Source of the DNA: Bacteroidota bacterium
GTDB taxonomy: Bacteria > Bacteroidota > Bacteroidia > Chitinophagales > Chitinophagaceae
Assembly: GCA_018267955.1 (NCBI GenBank)
Contig: JAFDXL010000010.1
Coordinates: 248,001 to 312,000 of the forward strand
Length of the DNA stretch: 64,000 nt
Direction of reading: 5' to 3'
Shown: positions 26,283 to 34,774 of the stretch, one piece after another
How the letters are laid out: every line of letters begins with the position of its first letter
How positions within the stretch are numbered: position 1 is the first letter of the stretch
Translations under genes and position numbers: made by a program
The notes under the pieces: generated by a model
What the model saw: only the letters and a program-made list of their open reading frames with translations
Databases searched by the model: none
Told to the model about the DNA's origin: nothing

Positions 26283-27590
26283 ATGATATCATTGCAAACC
26301 CTCCACGACCTGGATATACTACCCTCCAGGCAAAAATCTTCTTTGTTTGATAAGCTGAACCATTGTAAAACGAAAGGTGGTGAAGCTGTTCTGAAAGATT
26401 ATTTCCTCCTTGAAGAGACTACTGCTGAAACGATACAGCAGCGCCAGGATGCCATTAAGCATATTGTAGCAAAATGGAACAAGTTGCTACCAGCGATTGG
26501 AGAGAATGACATCTACTACGCAGAACAATATCTCAATTCATCCATAGGCCTCGTAAAAGCAGGGAAGAAATTATCACGTGCCATACGCACGCACTACACA
26601 ACTTTATTTCGTGCTTACCAATATCATTTTGTGTTAAGTGGCGTGCGACAACTATTGCATATCGTCAGGCAATTAACCGTTGCTTATAACAGTCTATACA
26701 ATCCTGATCTGCCGCCATTACTAAAGCAGATATTCGAAGAGATTAGAACCCGTTTACTGGAATTGAATCTTACAGAAAAACAATTGGCAGCCATAGAAGA
26801 TACCAACCCACCGACGGGTCTTTTATTCCATGTCGATGATAACTTCCGGGTCGTTAATCGCTCGTCGGTAAATGCTTTACTCAATTTGTATTATCGTCTT
26901 GATGCATTCATTGCCCTTGCGGAGGCTCATAAACATTGGAAGCTCACATTCCCGGCACTCAACGCGTCTCATCTACGTCTTCAATCAATTTATCATCCTT
27001 TGGTTACCGATTGCGTAACAAACCACATCGAAATGACCGAAGCTAACCTTCTCATCATCACGGGCCCTAACATGGCAGGCAAAAGCACGATGATGAAAAG
27101 CATAGGACTGACTTTCTTTATGGCTTACCTCGGCATAGGCGTCGCCGCAGTTTCAGCAGAGATACCATGGGTCGATCATATCACCACCAGCATCAATATA
27201 GAAGATAACATTACAGCAGGCTATAGCTATTTCTTTAGCGAAGTGCAGAACATTAAGCGCACGATCAACATGCTGCATAAGCAAAAGAGATTACTGGTAA
27301 TAGCAGATGAATTATTTAAGGGCACCAATGTGCAGGACGCTTATGATTGCAGTAAAATGGTATTGCATCATTTCCTATCGCACCACGACAGCTTTTTTAT
27401 CTTTTCTACACACCTGGCTGAATTGGCTACTGAATTTGACAGGGATATACGTTGCGAACTCCGTTTTGTTGACGCTACTGTAGATGGCAATGATATTCGT
27501 TTCGATTACAAACTGAAACCGGGGATCTCGAAGCAACGTCTCGGAGTGAACATCCTGCAAAGCCAGGTGCCGGAGTTGCAAACCGTTTAG
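26283..27590 (+). CDS. MutS-related ATPase (lever/clamp plus ATPase domain only)
   Basis: 435 residues from ATG 26283. There is no N-terminal mismatch-recognition domain. A helical MutS domain III-like part occupies about 1-220 (SLFDKLNHCKTKGGEAVLKDYF matches the domain III start LRRWL). The ABC-type ATPase domain has Walker A LLIITGPNMAGKSTMMKSIG, the IEDNITAGYSYFFSEVQNI signature loop, Walker B LLVIADELFKGTN and FSTHLAEL. No Smr nuclease is present. It is not a canonical mismatch-repair protein; family members in Bacteroidota are of unknown role. It lies 48 bases after cbpM. Confidence 0.9.
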   Translation: MISLQTLHDLDILPSRQKSSLFDKLNHCKTKGGEAVLKDYFLLEETTAETIQQRQDAIKHIVAKWNKLLPAIGENDIYYAEQYLNSSIGLVKAGKKLSRAIRTHYTTLFRAYQYHFVLSGVRQLLHIVRQLTVAYNSLYNPDLPPLLKQIFEEIRTRLLELNLTEKQLAAIEDTNPPTGLLFHVDDNFRVVNRSSVNALLNLYYRLDAFIALAEAHKHWKLTFPALNASHLRLQSIYHPLVTDCVTNHIEMTEANLLIITGPNMAGKSTMMKSIGLTFFMAYLGIGVAAVSAEIPWVDHITTSINIEDNITAGYSYFFSEVQNIKRTINMLHKQKRLLVIADELFKGTNVQDAYDCSKMVLHHFLSHHDSFFIFSTHLAELATEFDRDIRCELRFVDATVDGNDIRFDYKLKPGISKQRLGVNILQSQVPELQTV

Positions 27591-28426
27591 CGTTCTATTA
27601 TTTTATAATGAAGATGCAGCAGCTTAAAACCCATAAACCAAAACACATGGTCAGTCCTTAGCACGCCTTCATTATCCTCAAATACATGAATACTTTCGGT
27701 CAATGGTATATGGCGCACCTTTACGCTGTTCGCATTATGCCTGCGTACACGGTAATAACCAGCATCACCAAAATGCTTGCCTTTAGATATCAGTTTCACA
27801 GAACCATCTTCCTGCACCACCGCCTTCAGCAATACGGTTACATTTCCATCGGGCAATGGAAATATTACCCTCACAAACTTTTCTCCTTTGATAACGCAGG
27901 CGGAATAAAAACCTGCATAGACTACCCTGCCCGATAGTATTGATTTCCTGAGCCAGCATGCGTATAGCAATTCGTCTGTCGCCTTGTCTTTGATATGCAG
28001 CACTTCGTTACTCATGCCCCGACTTGTTTCCAGCGGTTCCAGCGGAATATTCATTTGGTTCATCCGGGTACTGATGGTGCGTATCAGTATCTTGGCAAAA
28101 AAGCTCATGGGCTTATACCATTGCGACCATACCTCCAATTTGTATTGCACAGTGTGCTCATAAAAATGGATGATACGTTTATTGAGTTTATCTGCTGCGA
28201 TATCTTTATCACTCAATACTGCTTTAAAATCGCGCAATAATCCACCGTCTGTAGTATTAGTTACTTTGTAGCTGTTTGCAGCGGCAAACGTATCATAGTA
28301 TTTATCGCCAATGGTCTTACCATCGCCAACAGGACCTTTAAGCCAGGGATGGTCTGTAAACCTGCGTACCCTACCGGTTACGGCAAGCCATACATTGATC
28401 AACCATTGCAGTAACTGACCTATCAT
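27587..28426 (-). CDS. Conserved hypothetical protein
   Basis: 279 residues, function unknown. The first 20 residues (IGQLLQWLINVWLAVTGRVR) are amphipathic and could anchor it to a membrane. The rest reads as a mixed alpha/beta soluble protein with Arg, His and Trp-rich stretches (ETSRGMSNEVLHIKDKATDELLYACWLRKS; GYYRVRRHNANSVKVRHIPL). It converges on the MutS-like gene with a 4-base overlap. No motif allows a functional call. Confidence 0.75.
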   Translation of the reverse strand: MIGQLLQWLINVWLAVTGRVRRFTDHPWLKGPVGDGKTIGDKYYDTFAAANSYKVTNTTDGGLLRDFKAVLSDKDIAADKLNKRIIHFYEHTVQYKLEVWSQWYKPMSFFAKILIRTISTRMNQMNIPLEPLETSRGMSNEVLHIKDKATDELLYACWLRKSILSGRVVYAGFYSACVIKGEKFVRVIFPLPDGNVTVLLKAVVQEDGSVKLISKGKHFGDAGYYRVRRHNANSVKVRHIPLTESIHVFEDNEGVLRTDHVFWFMGFKLLHLHYKIIER

Positions 28427-28460
28427 GCAGGGAAATTAAATAAAAATGACAGGATATCTC

Positions 28461-28874
28461 TTACTCAAGCCTGAATTCTACAGGAAGCTCGTATACATAG
28501 CGTACCGGCCTGTGTTTATATGTTGCCGGCTTCCATAAAGGCATAGCTTTTACAACTCGTAGTGCTTCTTCATCACACCCCACTCCCAGCCTTTGGCTTG
28601 CTATCTGCGGATCAACTACATGGCCAGTTTCATCTATCAAAAAACGCACTATTACCCTGCCCTCTAACCCATTCTCAATTGCGGCATCTGGGTATCGAAG
28701 ATTTTCAGATACATATTGTTGTACATTACCATTAGCAAATTGAGGCGGTATAATTGCCTGCGACACCTTATGTGTTTTCAAATGTTTTGCCTTCGTCGTA
28801 TCTGCAGAATCTAAAGCGTAAACTGCTTTATGGCTCAAAAGCATCACTACAAGACTTAACAAAATGAAACGCAT
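28461..28874 (-). CDS. Periplasmic TonB C-terminal-domain protein
   Basis: 137 residues: a signal peptide (MRFILLSLVVMLLSHKAVYA) followed by a TonB_C domain with the typical YVSENLRYPDAAIENGLEGRV, GHVVDPQIASQRLGVGCDEEALRVV and PLWKPATYKHRPVRYVYELPVEF. There is no N-terminal membrane anchor or Pro-rich spanning region, so it is not a classical TonB energy transducer. Such short forms are common in Bacteroidota. It follows the CREDW-motif gene by four bases, so the two likely act together. Confidence 0.88.
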   Translation of the reverse strand: MRFILLSLVVMLLSHKAVYALDSADTTKAKHLKTHKVSQAIIPPQFANGNVQQYVSENLRYPDAAIENGLEGRVIVRFLIDETGHVVDPQIASQRLGVGCDEEALRVVKAMPLWKPATYKHRPVRYVYELPVEFRLE

Positions 28875-28878
28875 ACTA

Positions 28879-29679
28879 TCAATAATCTTTTTTTCTTCTG
28901 AAGAAATTTTTCACACGCTGCATCTTCGTCGGTTTTATTACGATAACCGGTTCCGATGTACCTATGAGATATTTCTTTTCTATCTCTAGCTGCGGCTTGT
29001 ACCTCACCACCTGAACTTTATTGAGTCTTTCGTCAGGATACCGGTATAACGATATTGGCTCTTTACCAATGGTATCGGTATTTACAGAGACAGGAAGTAT
29101 GATCGTCCCCGGGTTCGGCTTCACATTAGGTACATATTCAGCCATAATGGTAACACAGCCATGCATACTATCGGTCAGTTGCAATTGAAAACGCCCATGT
29201 TTATCCACTTTGTTACTGATATTCGTACCGAGTATCGATACTACTACACTATCTACCGCTGTATTATTATGATAATCCTGAACAATTCCTTTTATTATTC
29301 TCGATACCTTTTTATTTGTCTGATGGTTACGCGCGACAATCTCGGTCTTTTGCTTACTTACCTGTGCATAAGCATGATGCGCTAAAGATTGTATAAAAAT
29401 AGCTGCCGCTGCCACGCGCCTGGCAAATCTAGTTGGTATTAAACGTAGATGATTTTTTGGCTGGGTAATCGAACGGTCTAGCTGCGTTGTGCTGAATCTT
29501 CCGCACACTTTACCTCGATGGTTTAGGAAAAATCTTATCAGCTCCTCATCGCTCATTTGTGTAAAATCTACCAGGTCATGCTGGCATGCACCACAGAATC
29601 GTCCCTCGTCTGTAGGAGTCATCCTATTCCAGTCTTCTCTACAAGGTTCAGGCAGTTTAATATGCAGGGAGGAATTCAC
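28879..29679 (-). CDS. Membrane protein with N-terminal Cys-rich motif and carboxypeptidase-regulatory-like domain
   Basis: 266 residues. The N-terminal 80 residues hold a cysteine pattern (PEPCREDWNRMTPTDEGRFCGACQHDLVDF, then GKVCGRF) that looks like a small zinc-binding or redox domain on the cytoplasmic side. One membrane segment follows at about 88-106 (AAAAIFIQSLAHHAYA). The outside part, about 125-205, is a CarboxypepD_reg-like beta-sandwich (GIVQDYHNNTAVDSVVVSILGT). The tail is very basic (FFRRKKDY). The architecture recurs in Bacteroidota next to TonB-domain proteins; the role is unknown, and signalling across the membrane is one possibility. Confidence 0.75.
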   Translation of the reverse strand: MNSSLHIKLPEPCREDWNRMTPTDEGRFCGACQHDLVDFTQMSDEELIRFFLNHRGKVCGRFSTTQLDRSITQPKNHLRLIPTRFARRVAAAAIFIQSLAHHAYAQVSKQKTEIVARNHQTNKKVSRIIKGIVQDYHNNTAVDSVVVSILGTNISNKVDKHGRFQLQLTDSMHGCVTIMAEYVPNVKPNPGTIILPVSVNTDTIGKEPISLYRYPDERLNKVQVVRYKPQLEIEKKYLIGTSEPVIVIKPTKMQRVKNFFRRKKDY

Positions 29680-29808
29680 AATTAAAAATTACGTAAACAC
29701 CGACATAATATCATCATATCTATGTCTTATTTTGCTTTTTAGTGCCTTTATGGCGCATTGTAGGAGGCGGCATACCGTTTGCGTCACCTAATTATACACA
29801 TCCGATAC

Positions 29809-30162
29809 ATGGAATTAGTAACCGTCGCCGTCTTTCCCACTTCATTTGCCGCCAACCTGGTGCAGGGAAGGTTGCAGGCCGATGGAATTGAATGCTATAT
29901 CAAGGATGAGCATTCTGTTCATCTAAACCCTTATTTCAACAATGCGCTTGGTGGTATCAAACTACAGGTAAAGGAAGAAGATGTGGGCGTAGCTGTTTTT
30001 ACACTACGGCAGTTGGGCTACCGCACTGTATTCGATCAACTACCTGTTTCCGAAAAAAAGCCTCCGCACATGGCAGTTAGGTTTGCTAAGTTCTTAGCAG
30101 CCACTGCAGTTGTATTAGGCTGGCTATATTTTACAGAATTTGGGGCTACCCTTCCCTGGTAA
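29809..30162 (+). CDS. DUF2007-domain protein with C-terminal membrane helix
   Basis: 117 residues from ATG 29809 (MELVTVAVFPTSFAANLVQG); the earlier in-frame start only adds an unlikely leader. The DUF2007 (putative signal-transducing) fold shows as FAANLVQGRLQADGIECYIKDE, then GGIKLQVKEEDVGVAVFTLRQLG. A single membrane helix (FAKFLAATAVVLGWLYFTEF) closes the protein. Function unknown. The stop is adjacent to the stop of convergent tag. Confidence 0.82.
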   Translation: MELVTVAVFPTSFAANLVQGRLQADGIECYIKDEHSVHLNPYFNNALGGIKLQVKEEDVGVAVFTLRQLGYRTVFDQLPVSEKKPPHMAVRFAKFLAATAVVLGWLYFTEFGATLPW

Positions 30163-30711
30163 TTATTTTTTGTTCCACATAGGTTTTTCCTTCAGTACCT
30201 TTTTGTGTACCGGACAATCTTCTGCGTGTGCACCTTTCAGGTAGCCAATACTCATCAAAAACTCGCCCACTATTTCGCCGCCTGTAAAACGGAATGTCTT
30301 TTTAAACAATTTCACCCATTCCTCTTTTGTTTTAGGATGATGGTGTTCCAGCCATTTTTCAAATGATCCATACTCTTTTTGCAAAGCCTGTATGGTCTTA
30401 GCATTTTCAACAGCTGCGTTTATCTTCAGGCGGTTGCGTATAATGCCTGCATCAGCCATCAGGCGTTCCATATCAGCCTCAGTATACTTCGCTACCTTTT
30501 TAATGTTGAAATTGTGGTATGCTTTACGGAATGAGGCCTCTTTCTTCAATATGGTTTCCCAGCTCAGACCGGCCTGGTTTATTTCCATGATCAGCCTGCC
30601 AAAAAGTTCATCATCATTATGTATCGGAAAACCATAATGATTATCGTGATAGTTCTTGTGGAGATTTTTTCTTTCCTCCGTCATGGTTTCTATGACGCTG
30701 CAATAAGACAT
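30163..30711 (-). CDS. tag: DNA-3-methyladenine glycosylase I
   Basis: 182 residues. Removes 3-methyladenine from alkylated DNA, the first step of base excision repair. The Tag pattern is clear: HKNYHDNHYGFPIHNDDELFGRLIMEINQAGLSWETILKK, then ADAGIIRNRLKINAAVENA, and a C-terminal HAEDCPVH that with the N-terminal Cys4 and a nearby His may form the zinc snap of the E. coli enzyme. It lies seven bases downstream of the lipoprotein hydrolase gene, so they are probably cotranscribed. Confidence 0.94.
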   Translation of the reverse strand: MSYCSVIETMTEERKNLHKNYHDNHYGFPIHNDDELFGRLIMEINQAGLSWETILKKEASFRKAYHNFNIKKVAKYTEADMERLMADAGIIRNRLKINAAVENAKTIQALQKEYGSFEKWLEHHHPKTKEEWVKLFKKTFRFTGGEIVGEFLMSIGYLKGAHAEDCPVHKKVLKEKPMWNKK

Positions 30712-30718
30712 CTGCTAT

Positions 30719-32128
30719 TTATTTACCTGATAAATTTTGATTCATTCTCTGTACTATGGCTGCAAACTTCGGATCGCTGCGAAGTGGTGCAAACATTTCT
30801 TCAGACAGAACGTCGGCTATATTATTATAACCAAGATCCGCAGCTCTATTTAATGCCGCCAACGCGTTCTGTGTATCCTGCAATTTCATGCATTGTATTG
30901 CTTTCAGATAGCTCACATCTGGGTTAGCGGGGTCCACCATTTGGAAGACATTCAAATAATGATCTGATGATCTTGCATCTCCCTGTTTTATCACACCATC
31001 TGCATACAGATAACACACAAGCCCCAGGTAATTAAGCAGCCGTTGCTTCATCCTTGCCACCATTACAGGCGACGAGGATATTTCCTTTCTCATGGTAGCT
31101 ATTTTATCTGCCCACCATTTATCATCATGTGCAGCTATCTCTTTAGCAAGTTCTTGCTGGCCGGCAAGCTCCTGCTGTTGCAAAGCACCCTCATCTGCTA
31201 TTGCTTTTTTATATTCGGCACTCTGTTGCAATGCAGCCAGTTTCTTTTGTTCAGAAGAAACATCACTTAAGGCAGTCATCGCAGCCACCGTGCCGCTAAG
31301 TAGTTGTTCCTTTGCTATAATATCCTTTGCTTTTTCAGCACTCGCTATCTGCTTATTGTACAAACGCTTCAATAAATCAACTACATCATCAGTTTTGGGT
31401 TGTTTGCCGGCCTTCATGGCATTTACCTGCAACCATAGCATAGCCATCTCCATATTTTCTGCAGGTGGCCATCCATGTATACCGGGGAAAGTAAACAACT
31501 GATGAACAAAACCGTGTGCCTGCAACTGTTGATCTAATGCCTCCATTTCCAGCAGGTTAAAATCCTGCTCACCTGCAAACCCTGCATAATCAAATTTACC
31601 GCCTCCCTGGCTACTGCCACTAAAGCCAGCAGAGCACCCTATCACACCGGCCACATTACCATCTGCCATTGCCGCATCCCCTGCCACCCGTGACCCTCCG
31701 GAGAAACCTGCAGTATAAACTCTTGCAGGATCTGTATTAAAACGGGTACGGACTTCCGACAGCAATGATTCGGCATACTTCCCGGTCACTTCGGGAGACA
31801 GGCCGTTCTTGCTATTATCAGAAGCTACCAGTATATAACCATATTTTTCAGCAAGGTTTTTATATTTATTCAAGGGTAGTATGCCTCTTGCATGTGCATC
31901 AAAAAGCACGATACAGGGAAAATTCAGGTTGGGAGCATAATTAGAGGGCAGGTACAACGCAAAATACTGCGCACCATCACTCGTGCAGCGTATACTATCT
32001 ATTACCTGTCCTTTCTTAAATTCATCAATAGTTACCTTATGCGTAGTTATGGTATCTTTCGAAGCCGGTGTATCGTCTGCTTTTTCTCCTGCCGATGCGC
32101 AGGACATAAACACAGATACTGCAAACAA
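30719..32128 (-). CDS. Lipoprotein with alpha/beta-hydrolase domain and C-terminal repeat region
   Basis: About 469 residues or slightly more. The lipobox is SVFMSCASAG. Residues about 45-245 form an esterase-like alpha/beta hydrolase: LYLPSNYAPNLNFPCIVLFDAHARG, nucleophile elbow AGFSGGSR (Ser in G-x-S-G-G), and a late His in FPGIHGWPP. A helical region rich in Ala, Glu and Gln follows, then a TPR-like end (YLKAIQCMKLQDTQNALAALNRAADLGY). The nominal start is a TTG at 32128; a better signal peptide (KRLFLSQLSSALFAVSVF) would need an ATC codon at 32164-32162. It precedes tag by seven bases. Substrate unknown. Confidence 0.82.
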   Translation of the reverse strand: MFAVSVFMSCASAGEKADDTPASKDTITTHKVTIDEFKKGQVIDSIRCTSDGAQYFALYLPSNYAPNLNFPCIVLFDAHARGILPLNKYKNLAEKYGYILVASDNSKNGLSPEVTGKYAESLLSEVRTRFNTDPARVYTAGFSGGSRVAGDAAMADGNVAGVIGCSAGFSGSSQGGGKFDYAGFAGEQDFNLLEMEALDQQLQAHGFVHQLFTFPGIHGWPPAENMEMAMLWLQVNAMKAGKQPKTDDVVDLLKRLYNKQIASAEKAKDIIAKEQLLSGTVAAMTALSDVSSEQKKLAALQQSAEYKKAIADEGALQQQELAGQQELAKEIAAHDDKWWADKIATMRKEISSSPVMVARMKQRLLNYLGLVCYLYADGVIKQGDARSSDHYLNVFQMVDPANPDVSYLKAIQCMKLQDTQNALAALNRAADLGYNNIADVLSEEMFAPLRSDPKFAAIVQRMNQNLSGK

Positions 32129-32224
32129 GGCCGATGATAGCTGGGAAAGAAATAAACGTTTGATATAGCAAAATTTGTTCGTAAATGTAATGATTCATCT
32201 CAAGTTTAAGATCACCGATTCATT

Positions 32225-32256
32225 TTTGCATTCTTTGGCATGCTGATTTACATTTG
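32225..32256 (+). promoter_or_regulatory. Promoter for the PAS histidine kinase (TTTG, N20, TACATTTG)
   Basis: TTTG at 32225-32228 and a perfect TAnnTTTG at 32249-32256 are separated by 20 bases, a good Bacteroidota promoter. The -7 element ends only eight bases before the ATG at 32265, predicting an almost leaderless mRNA. Confidence 0.7.
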
Positions 32257-32264
32257 TACAACAT

Positions 32265-34520
32265 ATGGAGGGGAGCAATCAGGCAAGAGAGATTGCAATT
32301 CAAACGCTTAGGCAGTTTTCATTCCTGGTGTTTGAGATCTCTGCCAACGAAATTATTACAGGCGTCTGGTCAAAAGATCCGGCCGACGACGCTACCTACC
32401 AGGACAGATACCTAAACACCCCGCTCGTTGATGCTGCAAATGACAAATTTGTAGATATCACACGGCAATACCTCCGCCATGCCTTTGAAACAGGCGAGCA
32501 AAAAGTAATAGAATACCATACGGTCTTTAATGATACACCTTCCCGGTTGCTGATACGCGTGATGCCTGCACCTTACGATCATGAGCGTGTATTATCTGTG
32601 ATCGAGGTAATAAAAGAAGGTGAGAAGACCGACATTGTGGAGGACAAATGGCGTATAGCATTAGACGCCACCGGCGACGGCATGTGGGATTTGAATACAC
32701 TGACAGGAAAAATCTTCTTTTCACAAAAATGGCATGAGATATTCGGATATTCAGAAACGGATATTACGGAAATGAATCAGTGGAATGAATTGATACATCC
32801 CGATGATCTGCCGGCGGCTAAAAAACAGTTCGACCTGTACCTTCAGGGGCTGGAACCTGCCTATACTGCCGAGCTGCGTTACCGATGCAAGGATGGAAGC
32901 TATAAATGGATACTAAGCCGCGGTGTTATTGCTGCCTATACAAACGAGGGTAAGCCTTACCGTTTCATAGGTACACACAAAGACATTAACATCCGTAAAT
33001 TACAGGAGAAGCAGGTTGAGGAAAGTGAAAAGAAATACAAGATACTTTTCTCTTACAGCGAAGCGATGATCTGTACCCACGACCTGGAAGGAAAACTCAC
33101 TACCATCAATCCATTTATTAACAGGGCGCTTGGCTATACCCAGGAAGATCTTTTGGGGAAAAGTCTCGCCGATATTATGCCTGCCAATGTGCGGCACAAG
33201 TTTTATGATGAATACCTGCCGGCTATAAAAACTAAAGGGACGGCGGAAGGCATCATGCATATTCTCACTAAAACTCAGGAACCTAAAATCCTACTTTATA
33301 AAAATTACTTATTTAGCGACACTGAAAATCAACCGTATATCATTGGCTTCGCCCAGGACATTACAGAACGCATTGCAGCTGAGGACGAATTGAAAAAAAG
33401 TGTAGATACCTTTTCCAGCGCCTTCAACCATTCCGGCGTAGGTATGGCACTGGTAAGCCCCAACGGTAAATGGCTGCAGGTAAATGATGTCCTTTGCGAT
33501 ATCACGGGCTATTCGAAAAATGAACTAATGGGGCTCACCTTCCAGGATATAACGCACCCCGATGATCTGGAAACCGATCTCGACATGGTAAACCGGATAC
33601 TAAACAGGGAGATGGACAAATACACCCTTGAAAAACGGTATATCGCAAAAGACGGCAAGGTAATATGGATATCCCTTACAGTTTCACTGGTGTGGAATAA
33701 GGACAACACACCAAGATTCTTCATATCGCAGATGGTCGATATCACATCTCGCAAAACGCTTACCAATGAGTTGTTTAAAAAGAATAGTGAACTCGAAGCA
33801 GCCCAGCAAAGCCTTATTAATAAAATAGGCCAGCTGGAAGAGCTGAGCTACATCATTGCCCATAACCTGAGAGGCCCTGTGAACAATATCAATATGCTCA
33901 CCGAGATATTGAAGGTAAAAAACGGTGGCAACTCTACAGACGAGAATGCTTTATTAAGTAGCGGCGCCTTTACATTAGACGAAGTAGTAAACTTGATTTC
34001 AGATGCGGGTTCATCGCTTAATGCCAGCCTGGAATCTTTATTGAACATCGCCCAGATAAGGATCAATAAAGATATTCCGTTGGACGATTGCGATTTTGTT
34101 TGGGTACTGGAGCATGTGATCTCCCAACTCAAAGGTGATATTGTAGAGAAACACGTAACAATACTGAAGGATATAGAGATCGCTGAGATCAAATATCCGC
34201 GCCCCTACCTCGAAAGCATTCTGTATAATCTCATTAGTAATGCTATCAAATACCGCGATCCCGAAAAGCAGCCTGTTATCGCAGTTACCACCGGCATGGA
34301 TAAAGGCAGGGTATTCCTTTCGGTAAAGGACAATGGCCTTGGTTTAGACCTGGAGCGCTATGGCAACCGCATCTTCAAGCTCAACCAGGTCTTCCACAAT
34401 CACCACGACAGTAAAGGCATAGGCCTGTATATGATCAAAACGCAAATAGAAGCACTGGGCGGAAAAATAGACATCCGCAGTAAGGAACACGAAGGCACAG
34501 AGTTTATCGTTACCTTTTAA
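32265..34520 (+). CDS. PAS-domain sensor histidine kinase
   Basis: 751 residues with no membrane segment, so a cytoplasmic sensor. About four PAS domains: a divergent one at 15-110, then 128-245 (GDGMWDLNTLTGKIFFSQKWHEIFGYS), 257-372 (CTHDLEGKLTTINPFINRALGYT) and 378-498 (GMALVSPNGKWLQVNDVLCDITGYS), each with a PAC-like end. The phospho-acceptor is His533 in YIIAHNLRGPVNNI. The HATPase domain has N-box ILYNLISNAIKYRD, G1 KDNGLGLD and G2 DSKGIGLYMIK. No receiver domain or adjacent response regulator, so it is an orphan kinase. The stop overlaps the convergent DUF4287 gene. Confidence 0.94.
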   Translation: MEGSNQAREIAIQTLRQFSFLVFEISANEIITGVWSKDPADDATYQDRYLNTPLVDAANDKFVDITRQYLRHAFETGEQKVIEYHTVFNDTPSRLLIRVMPAPYDHERVLSVIEVIKEGEKTDIVEDKWRIALDATGDGMWDLNTLTGKIFFSQKWHEIFGYSETDITEMNQWNELIHPDDLPAAKKQFDLYLQGLEPAYTAELRYRCKDGSYKWILSRGVIAAYTNEGKPYRFIGTHKDINIRKLQEKQVEESEKKYKILFSYSEAMICTHDLEGKLTTINPFINRALGYTQEDLLGKSLADIMPANVRHKFYDEYLPAIKTKGTAEGIMHILTKTQEPKILLYKNYLFSDTENQPYIIGFAQDITERIAAEDELKKSVDTFSSAFNHSGVGMALVSPNGKWLQVNDVLCDITGYSKNELMGLTFQDITHPDDLETDLDMVNRILNREMDKYTLEKRYIAKDGKVIWISLTVSLVWNKDNTPRFFISQMVDITSRKTLTNELFKKNSELEAAQQSLINKIGQLEELSYIIAHNLRGPVNNINMLTEILKVKNGGNSTDENALLSSGAFTLDEVVNLISDAGSSLNASLESLLNIAQIRINKDIPLDDCDFVWVLEHVISQLKGDIVEKHVTILKDIEIAEIKYPRPYLESILYNLISNAIKYRDPEKQPVIAVTTGMDKGRVFLSVKDNGLGLDLERYGNRIFKLNQVFHNHHDSKGIGLYMIKTQIEALGGKIDIRSKEHEGTEFIVTF

Positions 34521-34723
34521 CTATTCTTTTTAATGTACATGGTCGTTAGCGTGCGCGCCCAGTAACGGGGCACGTTGTATTCTTGTTGCAGGTAGGCTAC
34601 CACATCGTTCGATTTTTTCTCCATCGCCTGGTAGGCATCGAGTATTTTCATCCATTCGGCAGAATTCTTACCTGTCTTTTCTATTACCTGTTCATCAGGT
34701 ATATTCCAGTAATCCTGTTTCAT
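34517..34723 (-). CDS. DUF4287-domain protein
   Basis: 68 residues, a single DUF4287 domain: IEKTGKNSAEWMKILDAYQ then KSNDVVAYLQQEYNVPRYWARTLTTMYIKK. Function unknown; it is a small helical protein often fused to or near DUF5655/SRPBCC-type proteins. A near -7 sequence TTAATTTG on the minus strand ends five bases before its ATG. Divergent from the Crp-type regulator with a gap of 51 bases. Confidence 0.86.
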   Translation of the reverse strand: MKQDYWNIPDEQVIEKTGKNSAEWMKILDAYQAMEKKSNDVVAYLQQEYNVPRYWARTLTTMYIKKNS

Positions 34724-34757
34724 ACCGGCAAATTAAGCATTATTGCCCTGCTGTCTT

Positions 34758-34765
34758 TATATTTG
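34758..34765 (+). promoter_or_regulatory. -7 promoter element (TATATTTG) for the Crp-type regulator
   Basis: A perfect TAnnTTTG match ending nine bases before the ATG at 34775, predicting a very short or absent 5' UTR. Confidence 0.6.
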
Positions 34766-34774
34766 ACTGCCCAT

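Noticed and set aside
28461-28874. Classical TonB energy transducer
   Set aside because: No N-terminal membrane anchor or Pro-rich spanning region; only a cleavable signal peptide and the C-terminal domain.
34583-34774. N-terminal extension of the Crp-type regulator by 64 residues
   Set aside because: The extension overlaps the divergent DUF4287 gene and lacks the Crp fold; ATG 34775 follows a perfect -7 element.
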